Shown here: positions 1 to 8,642 of the stretch, piece after piece
Layout: each line of letters starts with the position of its first letter
Position numbering within the stretch: the stretch's first letter is position 1
NCBI RefSeq assembly: GCF_049389645.1
Contig: NZ_CP186540.1
Coordinates: forward strand, 1,116,001-1,180,000
Direction of reading: 5' to 3'
DNA length: 64,000 nucleotides
Source: Alkalibacterium sp049389645
GTDB taxonomy: Bacteria > Bacillota > Bacilli > Lactobacillales > Carnobacteriaceae_A
Notes under the pieces: model-generated
What the model saw: the letters and a program-made list of their open reading frames with translations, nothing else
The model's database searches: none
What the model was told of the DNA's origin: nothing
Program-made: the position numbers and the translations under genes

Positions 1-27
1 TTCCCGAAAATATAGGGAGGTCTATTA

Positions 28-906
28 ATGAATAATAAAGTTGTTGTACCTGATGAAAAGCAAATTTCGAGAAGAATTACAAGAAATAAACTGGCTCAAG
101 GGATTTTCTTGATGGCCACCCTGTTTGGAATGATCGTACTAGCTACCCTGCTTATCAGAATTTTTTCACAAGGAATCGGCTACCTGAATATAGATTTTTT
201 GACTAATTACGCATCAAGAAGACCTGAAGATGCCGGAGTCAAAGCTGCACTGCTCGGAACTATCTGGGTCATGTCCATAACGATACCTGTTTCACTCATA
301 CTAGGTGTGGGGACATCTATTTATTTAGAAGAATATGCACCAAAAAATAAATTTACCCGCTTTATCGAACTGAATATAGCCAACTTAGCTGGCGTTCCTT
401 CCGTTGTGTTTGGTTTACTCGGTCTCACAGTCTTTGTCCGCTTACTCGGAATGGGTAGAAGCATTTTAGCTGGTGGCCTGACCATGTCGCTGCTTATTTT
501 ACCCGTCATCGTTGTCGCTTCAAAAGAAGCCATACGGTCGATTCCACAAGAACAGTATGAAGCTGCTTATGCCATGGGCGCAACCAAGTGGCAAATCATT
601 CGGACCGTTGTCCTTCCAGCAGCCACACCCGGAATATTGACTGGAGCGATTCTCGCATTATCTCGAGGTGTCGGAGAAACAGCCTCCCTATTGATGATCG
701 GTGCGATGACCTTTATTGCGTATACGCCAACTTCCGTACTGGATAGCTTTACTATTCTACCTATTCAAATTTTCAGTTGGGCAGGCAGACCGCAGGCATC
801 ATTTCAGGCAGTAGCCGCAGCCGGAAGTATTGTCTTACTCATTATTTTAATTGTGATGAATTCGCTGGCAATTGTCATTCGTAATAAATACTCAAAACGT
901 TATTAA
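28..906 (+). CDS. pstA: Phosphate ABC transporter permease PstA
   Basis: Inner-membrane permease subunit of the high-affinity phosphate importer; it pairs with PstC and is energised by PstB. The 292-residue protein is hydrophobic with about six predicted membrane spans. It has the ABC permease EAA-type loop around residues 178-200 (EAAYAMGATKWQIIRTVVLP). An AGGGAGG ribosome-binding site precedes the ATG by a few bases. The stop lies 16 bases before pstB, so the two are co-transcribed. The window begins only 27 bases upstream, so pstC and pstS are presumably just outside. Family assignment is secure. Confidence 0.96.
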   Translation: MNNKVVVPDEKQISRRITRNKLAQGIFLMATLFGMIVLATLLIRIFSQGIGYLNIDFLTNYASRRPEDAGVKAALLGTIWVMSITIPVSLILGVGTSIYLEEYAPKNKFTRFIELNIANLAGVPSVVFGLLGLTVFVRLLGMGRSILAGGLTMSLLILPVIVVASKEAIRSIPQEQYEAAYAMGATKWQIIRTVVLPAATPGILTGAILALSRGVGETASLLMIGAMTFIAYTPTSVLDSFTILPIQIFSWAGRPQASFQAVAAAGSIVLLIILIVMNSLAIVIRNKYSKRY

Positions 907-921
907 TGTAGGAGGAAACTA

Positions 922-1695
922 ATGAAGAATGAAGAAAGCACTCAGTCTGTCTATTCCGTTAAAAATTTCAACTTGTGGTACGGTGATACACAGGCGTTAA
1001 AAGATATCTCAATAGAAATACCCGAAAAACAGGTGGTCGCAATAATCGGACCCTCTGGATGTGGCAAATCAACATTTATTAAAACGCTGAACCGCATGGT
1101 AGAGCTCGTACCTTCTGTAAAAATGAAAGGCTCCATTCTTTATAATAATGATGATATTCTTAAATCCGACGCTAAAGTAGAAGCTTTACGTACAGAGGTT
1201 GGTATGGTTTTTCAAAAACCAAATCCCTTTCCTAAATCCATCTATGATAATGTCGCTTACGGACCCCGTATCCACGGCATCAAAGATAAGAAAACCTTGG
1301 ATGAAGTGGTTGAAAGAGGTTTAAAAGGTGCCGCTTTATGGGAAGAAGTAAAAGACAGATTAAGTGAAAATGCTTTTGGACTTTCTGGAGGTCAGCAGCA
1401 ACGTCTCTGCATCGCCCGAGCTTTAGCAGTCGAACCGGAAGTCATATTAATGGATGAACCGACATCAGCGCTCGATCCGTTATCAACTGCCAAAATAGAA
1501 GACTTGATTCATGAACTCAAGAAAGATTATAGCATCATCATCGTCACGCATAATATGCAGCAAGCTGCGCGAATATCAGATAAAACAGCTTTCTTTTTAA
1601 ATGGAGAAATCATTGAGTTTGGCCCAACAGAAAAAATGTACAGCAATCCGGATGATAAACGAACAGATGACTACATTTCAGGTAAGTTTGGATAA
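922..1695 (+). CDS. pstB: Phosphate ABC transporter ATP-binding protein PstB
   Basis: Cytoplasmic ATPase that drives phosphate import through PstA/PstC. The 257-residue protein has Walker A GPSGCGKST near residues 43-51, Q-loop FQKPNPFP, signature LSGGQQQR, Walker B VILMDEPTSALDP and H-loop VTHNM, all intact. The FQKPNPFP and LSGGQQQRLCIARAL forms are typical of PstB rather than other ABC ATPases. It starts after an AGGAGG site 16 bases from the pstA stop and is followed by phoU with no terminator between, so a pst-phoU operon is likely, presumably PhoPR-controlled. Confidence 0.97.
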   Translation: MKNEESTQSVYSVKNFNLWYGDTQALKDISIEIPEKQVVAIIGPSGCGKSTFIKTLNRMVELVPSVKMKGSILYNNDDILKSDAKVEALRTEVGMVFQKPNPFPKSIYDNVAYGPRIHGIKDKKTLDEVVERGLKGAALWEEVKDRLSENAFGLSGGQQQRLCIARALAVEPEVILMDEPTSALDPLSTAKIEDLIHELKKDYSIIIVTHNMQQAARISDKTAFFLNGEIIEFGPTEKMYSNPDDKRTDDYISGKFG

Positions 1696-1765
1696 ACCAT
1701 CTGCTTCATTTATAATAAAGTGAAATTCACAAACCGAAAAATAAACTTAAGAGGTGACTAATTTA

Positions 1766-2449
1766 ATGAGAAGAGCATTCGAAGAAGAGTTAAGTAATCT
1801 GCATTCACAATTTTACCAAATGGGATTAATGGTATCCGAATCAATCTACCTATCCGTTAAAGGGTTTACGGCTCACGATAAAGGTATCGCTGAAAAAATC
1901 GTGGAAAACGACCCCCTTATCAATGAACAACAAGTAAAAATCGAAACAAAATCGATCGAGCTCATTGCCTTACAACAGCCTGTAACAAGCAATCTGCGAC
2001 ACATCATCACGATTATGAAAGCTTGTGCCGATTTAGAGCGTATGGGAGATCATGCCGTTAATATTGCGAAGGCAACGATTCGTGTCAAAGGCAACAAAAG
2101 AAATCTGGACATTGAAAATGAGTTAGCTGTAATGGCTGAAAAAGTCAAAAAGATGGTTGAACGTGCTTTAAAAGCATTCATCGAAATGGATGTAGAAGAA
2201 GCTAAAAACATAGCCTTAACAGATGACGAAATCGACCAGATCGCTTTTGAATTACACAAAAGAACGATAAATGAGATGAAACTAGATCCTGAAATAGTTC
2301 TTGGTGCAACGAATTACATTTTAGTGGCTGGCAACCTCGAGCGCATCGGCGATTATGTAACGAACTTATGCGAATGGATCGTTTATCTTGAAACAGGTAA
2401 AATAACTGAATTAAATACCCATAATACGCTTGATAACAACATCTATTAA
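1766..2449 (+). CDS. phoU: Phosphate transport regulator PhoU
   Basis: PhoU-family protein of about 227 residues, all-helical with two repeated three-helix units. It links Pst transporter activity to the PhoR sensor and to metal binding. The conserved E/D-rich motif ADLERMGDHAVNIAK appears in the first half, and NLERIGDYVTNLCEW in the second. The frame is open from a GTG at 1754, but that codon lies inside the AAGAGGTG ribosome-binding site. The ATG at 1766 (MRRAFEEEL) is therefore chosen and matches the usual PhoU N-terminus. It is the last gene of the pst operon. Confidence 0.93.
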   Translation: MRRAFEEELSNLHSQFYQMGLMVSESIYLSVKGFTAHDKGIAEKIVENDPLINEQQVKIETKSIELIALQQPVTSNLRHIITIMKACADLERMGDHAVNIAKATIRVKGNKRNLDIENELAVMAEKVKKMVERALKAFIEMDVEEAKNIALTDDEIDQIAFELHKRTINEMKLDPEIVLGATNYILVAGNLERIGDYVTNLCEWIVYLETGKITELNTHNTLDNNIY

Positions 2450-2495
2450 CTTGTTTTGACATCACTTACTCTCTCAGAGTAGATTAGATTGTTAC

Positions 2496-2540
2496 AAAAA
2501 TAGTACCGGCGAGTAGATCCTACTCAGCGGTACTATTTTT
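2496..2540. terminator. Bidirectional terminator between phoU and mscS
   Basis: Interrupted stem AAAAATAGTACCG / CGGTACTATTTTT with an inner GAGTA/TACTC stem. A-run and T-run flank both sides, so it can end phoU on the plus strand and the converging mscS gene on the minus strand. Confidence 0.85.
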
Positions 2541-2548
2541 GTATTCAA

Positions 2549-3622
2549 TTATTTTTTATTTGAAATAACATGTATATCTCGTTGTGGAAAAGGTATTTCA
2601 ATATTGTTTTCAGCAAATTTTTTGAATAGTTTAAACCTCAGATCACTCGGAATGATAAATTCTCTCTCGTCACTTTGAGAGTCGATCCAGAACCAGACCG
2701 TAAATTTCAAAGCAGATTCTCCAAATCCTTCAAAAAAGACACGTGGTGTAGGACTTTCGAGGATGTTGGGCCACGATTCTTCTCTCAATTCATATACCGC
2801 TTCATGCAATAAGCGTTGAACTAACTCAACATTGCTGCCATATGAAACCCCTACTTCAACCGGTATACGCAGCCGTGTGTCCGTATAAGAACGGTTAACA
2901 AATTTTTCTTCTAAAAAATAGGAATTAGGAATGATCATGCGTTCATTCACGCGTGTACGTACAACTGTCGCTCGTATTTTTATCTCCTCAACATCCGCGA
3001 TCGTACCGTCGATAATGATGCGGTCTCCCACTCTGATTGGACGTTCAAACAAGATAATCAGACCCGAAATAAAATTAGACATGACATTTTGTAAACCGAA
3101 CCCGATCCCAACACCCAAAACACTGGCAAAGACCGTCAAACTGGTCAGGTTAAAGCCGATAGATGAAAGGGAAATCAGAACAGCCATCGTTATAATCAGA
3201 TAATGAGAAAAAGTGTTCATCGATGCGCGCAAGCCTCGATCCAGTCCATACTTATCATAAACAGTAGGCAGTATGTATTCGCGAATGGCTTTTGAAAATT
3301 TAACAGCCAATATAATCGCAAATAGGACGGCTATAATAAGAAAAATGGTGATCTCGGTGTTCCCAAATACAAATAACGTCTGATAAATGAATGATGTTTC
3401 AGAAAAATAGGTGAAAAAATAAATAACTAGAATGAATACAGTGAACCAGTTCACGATCGTCTCAAGAAATAAACGGGTTTTTATTTGATCGACAACTTTT
3501 TTCAGAACTGAATGTAAGCTGGCGCGAATAACAAATATCAGAATAAAACCAACGATCGCACCCAGCCAGAAACTGATTTCGTTGTTTCGTAAAAAATCGA
3601 AAAAATTATTTAACTGTTCCAT
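2549..3622 (-). CDS. MscS-family mechanosensitive ion channel
   Basis: Membrane channel of the small-conductance mechanosensitive family that releases solutes under osmotic downshock. About 357 residues from the preferred start. There are roughly four to five membrane segments in the first 190 residues. The pore helix and beta domain carry the MscS hallmark GVGIGFGLQNVMSNFISGLIIL-type segment, followed by FERPIRVGDRI. The C-terminal mixed alpha/beta cage domain is present. The frame is open from 3703, but the ATG at 3622 has a GAGGAAG site just upstream, so that start is preferred. It ends against the phoU terminator. Confidence 0.88.
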   Translation of the reverse strand: MEQLNNFFDFLRNNEISFWLGAIVGFILIFVIRASLHSVLKKVVDQIKTRLFLETIVNWFTVFILVIYFFTYFSETSFIYQTLFVFGNTEITIFLIIAVLFAIILAVKFSKAIREYILPTVYDKYGLDRGLRASMNTFSHYLIITMAVLISLSSIGFNLTSLTVFASVLGVGIGFGLQNVMSNFISGLIILFERPIRVGDRIIIDGTIADVEEIKIRATVVRTRVNERMIIPNSYFLEEKFVNRSYTDTRLRIPVEVGVSYGSNVELVQRLLHEAVYELREESWPNILESPTPRVFFEGFGESALKFTVWFWIDSQSDEREFIIPSDLRFKLFKKFAENNIEIPFPQRDIHVISNKK

Positions 3623-3798
3623 AGTATCTTCCTCACTAAGCATAGATTTTATTTCCAGTTTACCAAAATATACAGGAATTGACGACCGGTCTAATATGTT
3701 CATCTGAAATCGAGTTGAACTATTATGGAATAAATTCTTATTTCACAACAGCTCAAATAGAATTTCTTATCAATAGTACTATCCTGAACTAAAGAATA

Positions 3799-3820
3799 CA
3801 AAACTGACAGCCGTCAGTTT
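3799..3820. repeat. Short perfect hairpin upstream of mscS
   Basis: AAAACTGAC then AGCC then GTCAGTTTT forms a perfect 9-bp stem with a 4-base loop. It lies upstream of mscS on the minus strand, where it could act as an attenuator or terminate read-through from mnmG. Its role is inferred only from structure. Confidence 0.5.
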
Positions 3821-3841
3821 TAACACTTCAGATCACAGAGC

Positions 3842-4144
3842 AGGTTCGGTAAGTAGCCGTGTATGCGTTGCTCCAATCTACCGAATATTGAGGTGTTCGG
3901 TAGATTGGAGCAATACTCGTGAAGCTAATGACCGAACTTGGTCCAACTTCGACACTTTGAGAAAATACTTACTCTTCTAATTACCGAACAACCCTCCATT
4001 CGGTAATTAGGAAGGGTTTTGATTTTTCTAATTACCGAACCAGTGGGGACTTCGACACATTGGGGAGTAAAGAGTTGCGCTACTTACCGAAGCTACCACT
4101 ATTAGGTAGTTAGATAGGTAAAATGAAATCTAACTTACCGAACC
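3842..4144. repeat. Family of TACCGAA inverted repeats
   Basis: This gene-free stretch contains at least seven copies of a TACCGAA core in both orientations. One pair forms a perfect 18-bp hairpin (TTGCTCCAATCTACCGAA at 3868-3885 with its complement at 3896-3913, 10-base loop). A second forms a 12-bp hairpin (CTAATTACCGAA at 3977-3988 with its complement at 3999-4010, again a 10-base loop). TTCGGTAAGTAGC (3845-3857) is the complement of GCTACTTACCGAA near 4079-4091, so the hairpins sit inside a longer dyad. Single copies lie near 4033 and 4136. No coding frame is credible here. Confidence 0.75.
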
Positions 4145-4250
4145 TGTCTATAAAACTGGAAAAAATAGCAGTAAAAAATTTAAAAAAACGAGCCCAATCG
4201 TTTTTTTTTGACTATTTTCCAATTTATTCAAGGTTTTACTTTAAAGGTAT

Positions 4251-4277
4251 AAAAAAAGGCTGGATATCCAGCCTTTT
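4251..4277 (-). terminator. Terminator of mnmG
   Basis: Perfect palindromic stem AAGGCTGGATATCCAGCCTT followed on the minus strand by a T-run, 12 bases after the mnmG stop codon. Confidence 0.88.
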
Positions 4278-4288
4278 CCTAATCATAT

Positions 4289-6184
4289 TTAAATTTTACT
4301 TACTTTTTGAATATCGCCTTGTTCAACGTAAACCATCAAGATTGAGATATCTGATGGATTAACGCCACTGATACGGCTTGCCTGAGCAATCGTTTCAGGT
4401 TGGATTTTAGCCAATTTTTCTCTGGCTTCGGTCGCGATGCCGTTGATCACAGAATAATCGATCCCCTCAGGAATGCGTTTGTTTTCCATTCGCTTGATCT
4501 TATCAGCTTTACGAATCGCTTTATCGATGTACCCTTCGTATTGAATATGAATTTCTACCTGTTCTTTCACATCTTTCGGTAATTCTTTTTCCAAAGGTGC
4601 AAAAGGAATGATATCTTCATATTTTACATATGGTCGTCTCAAGAAATCATACACAAGGGTCCCGTCTCTAAGTTGCGGCTCACCTTTTGAATCCAAATAT
4701 TCTTTGACATCACTTGGTTTCAAACGAATCGTTTTTAGTCGCTCCAGTTCTTTTTCAACGAGGTCTTTCTTGGTCAAGAATAGTTCAAAACGCTCTTGAG
4801 AAATCAGGCCAATATCGTACCCTTTTTCTGTTACACGGAAATCGGCATTATCGTGACGTAAAAGCAGACGATACTCTGCACGTGACGTTAATAAACGATA
4901 CGGTTCATTCGTTCCTTTCGTCACTAAGTCATCGATCATGACGCCGATATAGGCTTCGTTACGTTTCAAGACGAGTGGTTCTTCGCCTTTAACTAAACTC
5001 GCTGCATTGATTCCGGCCATAAGCCCCTGGCCCCCGGCTTCTTCATAACCAGATGTCCCGTTCATTTGTCCGGCTGTGAACAAACCACTGACGAGTTTGG
5101 TTTCCAGTGATGGACGTAATTGATACGGTTTAACCACATCATATTCAATGGCGTAACCCGTTCGCATCATTTGAGCGTTTTCCAAGCCCTCGATGGAACG
5201 TAAAACATTCAGTTGGACATCTTCTGGTAAAGAAGACGACAACCCTTGCACGTAAATTTCGTCGGTGTTTGCGCCTTCCGGTTCCAGGAACAATTGGTGT
5301 CTCGGTTTGTCACTGAAACGAACGACTTTGTCTTCGATAGACGGGCAATAGCGGGCACCGACGCCTTCAACGATTCCTGTAAACATTGGGGCCCGGTGCA
5401 GGTTTTCCCGAATAATTTCATGAGAAATATTGCTTGTGTAGGTTAACCAGCACGAAATTTGTTCATCGAGATAATCATCATCCGATGTTTCAAAGCTGAA
5501 ATGATGCGGCTCTTTATCGCCTGGTTGTTCTTCGGTCACAGAGTAATCAATCGATTCTTTGTGTATTCGGGGAGGTGTTCCCGTTTTGAAACGGTCGAGT
5601 TCGAAACCATGTTTCAATAAACTTTCCGACAGTTTGATACTAGGTTGAGTGTTGTTAGGACCCGAAGAATATTTTAGTTCTCCAATGATGATTTGTCCAC
5701 GTGAAGACGTTCCGGCAGTCAAGATGACCGCTTTTGCTCTGTAAATAGCTCCCGCATTGGTGACTATCCCTTGAATTTGATCGTCTTCAACGATGATTTC
5801 ATCCACGATGCCTTGTTTCAAATCTAAATGTTTCGTCCGTTCAATCGTTTTTTTCATTTCGATTGAGTACATATGTTTATCCGCCTGGGCACGCAAAGCG
5901 CGTACAGCGGGTCCTTTAGCTGTGTTCAACATACGCATTTGAATATACGTTTTATCGATGTTTCGGCCCATTTCGCCGCCTAAAGCATCGATTTCTCTGA
6001 CCACGATACCTTTGGCCGGTCCACCAAGTGATGGATTACACGGCATATGGGCGATCATGTCTAAGTTGATCGTCATTAATAAGGTTTCGGCACCCATTCG
6101 GGCTGAAGCCAACGCTGCTTCCGAACCGGCATGACCTGCTCCGACAACAATCACATCATAATAACCAGCTTCATAAGTTTGCAT
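4289..6184 (-). CDS. mnmG: tRNA uridine-5-carboxymethylaminomethyl modification enzyme MnmG (GidA)
   Basis: FAD- and NADH-dependent partner of MnmE that modifies the wobble uridine (position 34) of several tRNAs. 631 residues, the usual length. The N-terminal dinucleotide-binding motif VVGAGHAGSEAA is present. PCNPSLGGPAKG and the CPSIEDKVVRF segment carry the conserved cysteines. The C-terminal helical MnmE-binding domain is complete (RISGVNPSDI). Start ATG follows a GAAAGGAAAG site. It lies directly downstream of mnmE and is likely co-transcribed. In many Firmicutes rsmG, noc and parAB follow, but they are absent here. Confidence 0.97.
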   Translation of the reverse strand: MQTYEAGYYDVIVVGAGHAGSEAALASARMGAETLLMTINLDMIAHMPCNPSLGGPAKGIVVREIDALGGEMGRNIDKTYIQMRMLNTAKGPAVRALRAQADKHMYSIEMKKTIERTKHLDLKQGIVDEIIVEDDQIQGIVTNAGAIYRAKAVILTAGTSSRGQIIIGELKYSSGPNNTQPSIKLSESLLKHGFELDRFKTGTPPRIHKESIDYSVTEEQPGDKEPHHFSFETSDDDYLDEQISCWLTYTSNISHEIIRENLHRAPMFTGIVEGVGARYCPSIEDKVVRFSDKPRHQLFLEPEGANTDEIYVQGLSSSLPEDVQLNVLRSIEGLENAQMMRTGYAIEYDVVKPYQLRPSLETKLVSGLFTAGQMNGTSGYEEAGGQGLMAGINAASLVKGEEPLVLKRNEAYIGVMIDDLVTKGTNEPYRLLTSRAEYRLLLRHDNADFRVTEKGYDIGLISQERFELFLTKKDLVEKELERLKTIRLKPSDVKEYLDSKGEPQLRDGTLVYDFLRRPYVKYEDIIPFAPLEKELPKDVKEQVEIHIQYEGYIDKAIRKADKIKRMENKRIPEGIDYSVINGIATEAREKLAKIQPETIAQASRISGVNPSDISILMVYVEQGDIQKVSKI

Positions 6185-6269
6185 AGATTCTTTCCTTTCT
6201 AATTATAATTCGTTTTTTTTAGTTTCTTTTTAAGTTTCATAGTTCAATATCGGGCTTGGCCCGCTTTTC

Positions 6270-7658
6270 TTATTTTCCGAGGCAGAATTGGCTGAAGAGC
6301 TGGGTTATGAGTTCGTCTTGAACGCTGTCACCCGTTATCTCGCCAAGCAACTCCCATGCTCGGGTCATATCGATCTGAACTAAATCGACCGGCATGCCCA
6401 TCTCGATACCTTCGATCACATCGTTAAATGCATCGATGGTTTCATTGAGTAAGGCAATATGTCTGACATTCGACACGTATGTCGCATCTTTTTCGCCTGT
6501 GTTGCCGGCAAAAAACAGTGCCGCAATTTTGGTTTCCAGCTCGTTCAATCCCGCTTGCGTAATCACGGACGTCTGAACGATACTGTCTGCCTTAACATAA
6601 GTTTTGAGTTTGTTTAAGTCCAACTGATTTTCTAAGTCCACTTTATTTAAAATAATGAGTCGATGATGATTTTCAGTGGCTTCCAGTAATAACCTGTCTT
6701 CTTGGGTCAGTGGTTCGCTCTGATCAAAGACAAGCAGGATCAGCTCGGCATCTGTTAAAGCTTTACGACTGCGTTCCACACCGATGCGCTCTACGATATC
6801 TTCTGTCTCGCGAATCCCGGCCGTATCGATCAGTCTTAAAGGTACGCCTTTGACGCTCACGTACTCTTCGATCGTGTCTCGTGTCGTCCCGGCCACTTCA
6901 GTAACGATTGCTTTTTCTTCTTTGAGTAAAACATTTAACAAACTCGATTTCCCGACGTTCGGGCGACCAATAATTGCCGTAGCTAATCCCTCGCGAAGGA
7001 TTTTTCCTTGGCCCGCCGTTTCAAGCAAGGCTTCAACTTGAGCTTTGACTTCTTTGGCTTTTTCAATCAAGAGTCTTGATGTCACTTCTTCAACGTCATC
7101 GTATTCTGGGTAATCAATATTGACTTCTACTTGAACCAGCGTCATCAAAATTTCCTGACGCAAGCTGCTAATCAAACGGCTTAAATTCCCATCCAGTTGT
7201 GACACTGCCATATGCATCGCTTTATCTGTTTTTGCGCGAATAACATCCATGACCGCCTCGGCCTGGGATAAATCGATCCGTCCATTCAAGAAAGCACGTT
7301 TGGTAAATTCACCGGGTTCAGCTAATCGCGCCCCGTTATGCAGGACTGTTTGCAGTACCTTGTTGACGGAAACGATCCCGCCATGTGTATTGATCTCAAC
7401 TATATCTTCTCTGGTGTAAGTTTTGGGTGCACGCATAACCGTGACCATGACTTCATCGATCTGTTCGTCCGTTTTAGGATTCACTATGTGACCGTAATGA
7501 ATCGTGTGGGTTTTCTGGTCATTCAATTGTTTCCTACCTGACTGATAAACACGGTCAGCAATTTCCAGTGCTTCATCACCACTGATGCGAACGATCCCAA
7601 TACCACCTTCACCTGGTGGCGTAGAGATTGCAGCAATCGTATCAAATTCTATAGCCAT
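6270..7658 (-). CDS. mnmE: tRNA modification GTPase MnmE
   Basis: 462-residue GTPase that works with MnmG on the tRNA wobble uridine. The N-terminal formyl-THF-binding domain begins IAAISTPPGEGGIGIVRISG. The G domain lies in the middle, with G1 GRPNVGKSS, G2 TTRDTIEE, G3 DTAGIRET and G4 NKVD. The C-terminal FCLGK carries the essential cysteine of the family. A GGAGG site precedes the ATG. It forms an operon with mnmG. Confidence 0.97.
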   Translation of the reverse strand: MAIEFDTIAAISTPPGEGGIGIVRISGDEALEIADRVYQSGRKQLNDQKTHTIHYGHIVNPKTDEQIDEVMVTVMRAPKTYTREDIVEINTHGGIVSVNKVLQTVLHNGARLAEPGEFTKRAFLNGRIDLSQAEAVMDVIRAKTDKAMHMAVSQLDGNLSRLISSLRQEILMTLVQVEVNIDYPEYDDVEEVTSRLLIEKAKEVKAQVEALLETAGQGKILREGLATAIIGRPNVGKSSLLNVLLKEEKAIVTEVAGTTRDTIEEYVSVKGVPLRLIDTAGIRETEDIVERIGVERSRKALTDAELILLVFDQSEPLTQEDRLLLEATENHHRLIILNKVDLENQLDLNKLKTYVKADSIVQTSVITQAGLNELETKIAALFFAGNTGEKDATYVSNVRHIALLNETIDAFNDVIEGIEMGMPVDLVQIDMTRAWELLGEITGDSVQDELITQLFSQFCLGK

Positions 7659-7976
7659 TCATAGTTCCTCCTATTTATTTCGCAAAACATGCATAAATTT
7701 TAATTTTATTCACAAAAAAAAGCGCCTGGTCCACTCCAATTTAGTATAAACTACTACATTGAGCGGAAAGCACTTTCACTACTTTACCCTATATAAAAAC
7801 GTAAATGCATCTTTTATTTGTTTCGTCATGTTAAATGATATAAGTAATGACTCGAATTGTCAACTTTTTTACTTATTAATAATAAGTTTTGTGTGAACAA
7901 TATATTACAAGTATCAATATGTCATAATGCTAAATTTTCCTATCTGATTATTATTGTAAGCGTTATTTAGCTTAGT
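7659..7976. other. Intergenic region between mnmE and the acetyltransferase gene
   Basis: About 320 AT-rich bases between divergent genes. It must hold the mnmE promoter on the minus strand; I could not place it securely. AGCGC near 7721 and AGCACTTTC near 7770 form only a weak dyad. No coding frame, RNA gene or repeat is evident. Confidence 0.4.
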
Positions 7977-7981
7977 ATGAT
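7954..7981 (+). promoter_or_regulatory. Promoter of the AAC(6')-like gene
   Basis: TTGTAA (7954-7959) and TATGAT (7976-7981) with a 16-base spacer, about 50 bases upstream of the chosen start. It rules out the upstream in-frame ATG at 7977 as the start. Confidence 0.55.
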
Positions 7982-8030
7982 AAAATATAAAATAACAAAC
8001 GTATTTGACAGGTCTTGGAAGGGTGGAACG

Positions 8031-8495
8031 ATGATGCATAAGATTAAAAAAGCAGATGATCATAATATTGAAAAAATCACGCAGCTGGCTCATTTACTGT
8101 GGCCCGAAGAAAATATCAATGCCTTGAAAAAGGAAATGAATCGTTTTCACCGAGATAGCACCTCAGAATTATTCATTTGCGAAGAAATTGAAGAAATCAT
8201 CGGATTTGCACATGTTCAGTTGCGATACGACTATGTAGAAGGTACCATTTCTACTCCTGTAGGTTATTTGGAATGTATCTACGTTAGAGAAGCGTTTAGA
8301 AAACAAGGCATTGGTAAACAACTCGTTGAGGTATGCGAAGACTGGTCACGGTTTATGGATGCCACTGAGTTCGCTAGTGATGTTGAACTAGTGAACGAGC
8401 AAAGTGCTGAATTTCATGATTCTATCGGTTTCAAAGAAGTGAATCGGATCGTCTGTTATACCAAACAATTAAAACAAAAAAATCATCGAAGTTGA
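8031..8495 (+). CDS. GNAT acetyltransferase, AAC(6')-like
   Basis: 154-residue Gcn5-related N-acetyltransferase. The layout is that of aminoglycoside 6'-N-acetyltransferases: LLWPEE in the first helix region, IIGFAHVQLRYDYVEG, LECIYVREAFRKQGIGKQLV (acetyl-CoA loop Q/R-x-x-G-x-G/A) and EFASDVELVNEQSAEFHDSIGF near the end. An upstream in-frame ATG at 7977 lies inside the predicted -10 box. GGAAGGGTGG precedes ATGATG at 8031, so that start is used. Whether it acetylates aminoglycosides or another amine cannot be told from sequence. It is a single-gene unit with its own promoter and terminator. Confidence 0.82.
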   Translation: MMHKIKKADDHNIEKITQLAHLLWPEENINALKKEMNRFHRDSTSELFICEEIEEIIGFAHVQLRYDYVEGTISTPVGYLECIYVREAFRKQGIGKQLVEVCEDWSRFMDATEFASDVELVNEQSAEFHDSIGFKEVNRIVCYTKQLKQKNHRS

Positions 8496-8523
8496 GTGTC
8501 AGAAAGTGACCTCAACTTTTTTT
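8489..8523 (+). terminator. Terminator of the acetyltransferase gene
   Basis: AAGTTGAG (8489-8496) pairs with CTCAACTT (8511-8518), followed by a T-run. Confidence 0.85.
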
Positions 8524-8642
8524 ATGGTATAATTTAATAAACGATAAGAGTGTAATACCATTCAATATTTGTTATTTTGATCCTTTTTTTTCACGCATAC
8601 ATAGTCAATACGACCTTCTATTGTATGAAAGGGGTGAGAAAA

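Noticed and set aside
7715..7785. Possible hairpin upstream of mnmE
   Set aside because: The arms (AAAGCGC and GCACTTT) pair imperfectly across a long loop; no terminator or riboswitch features.
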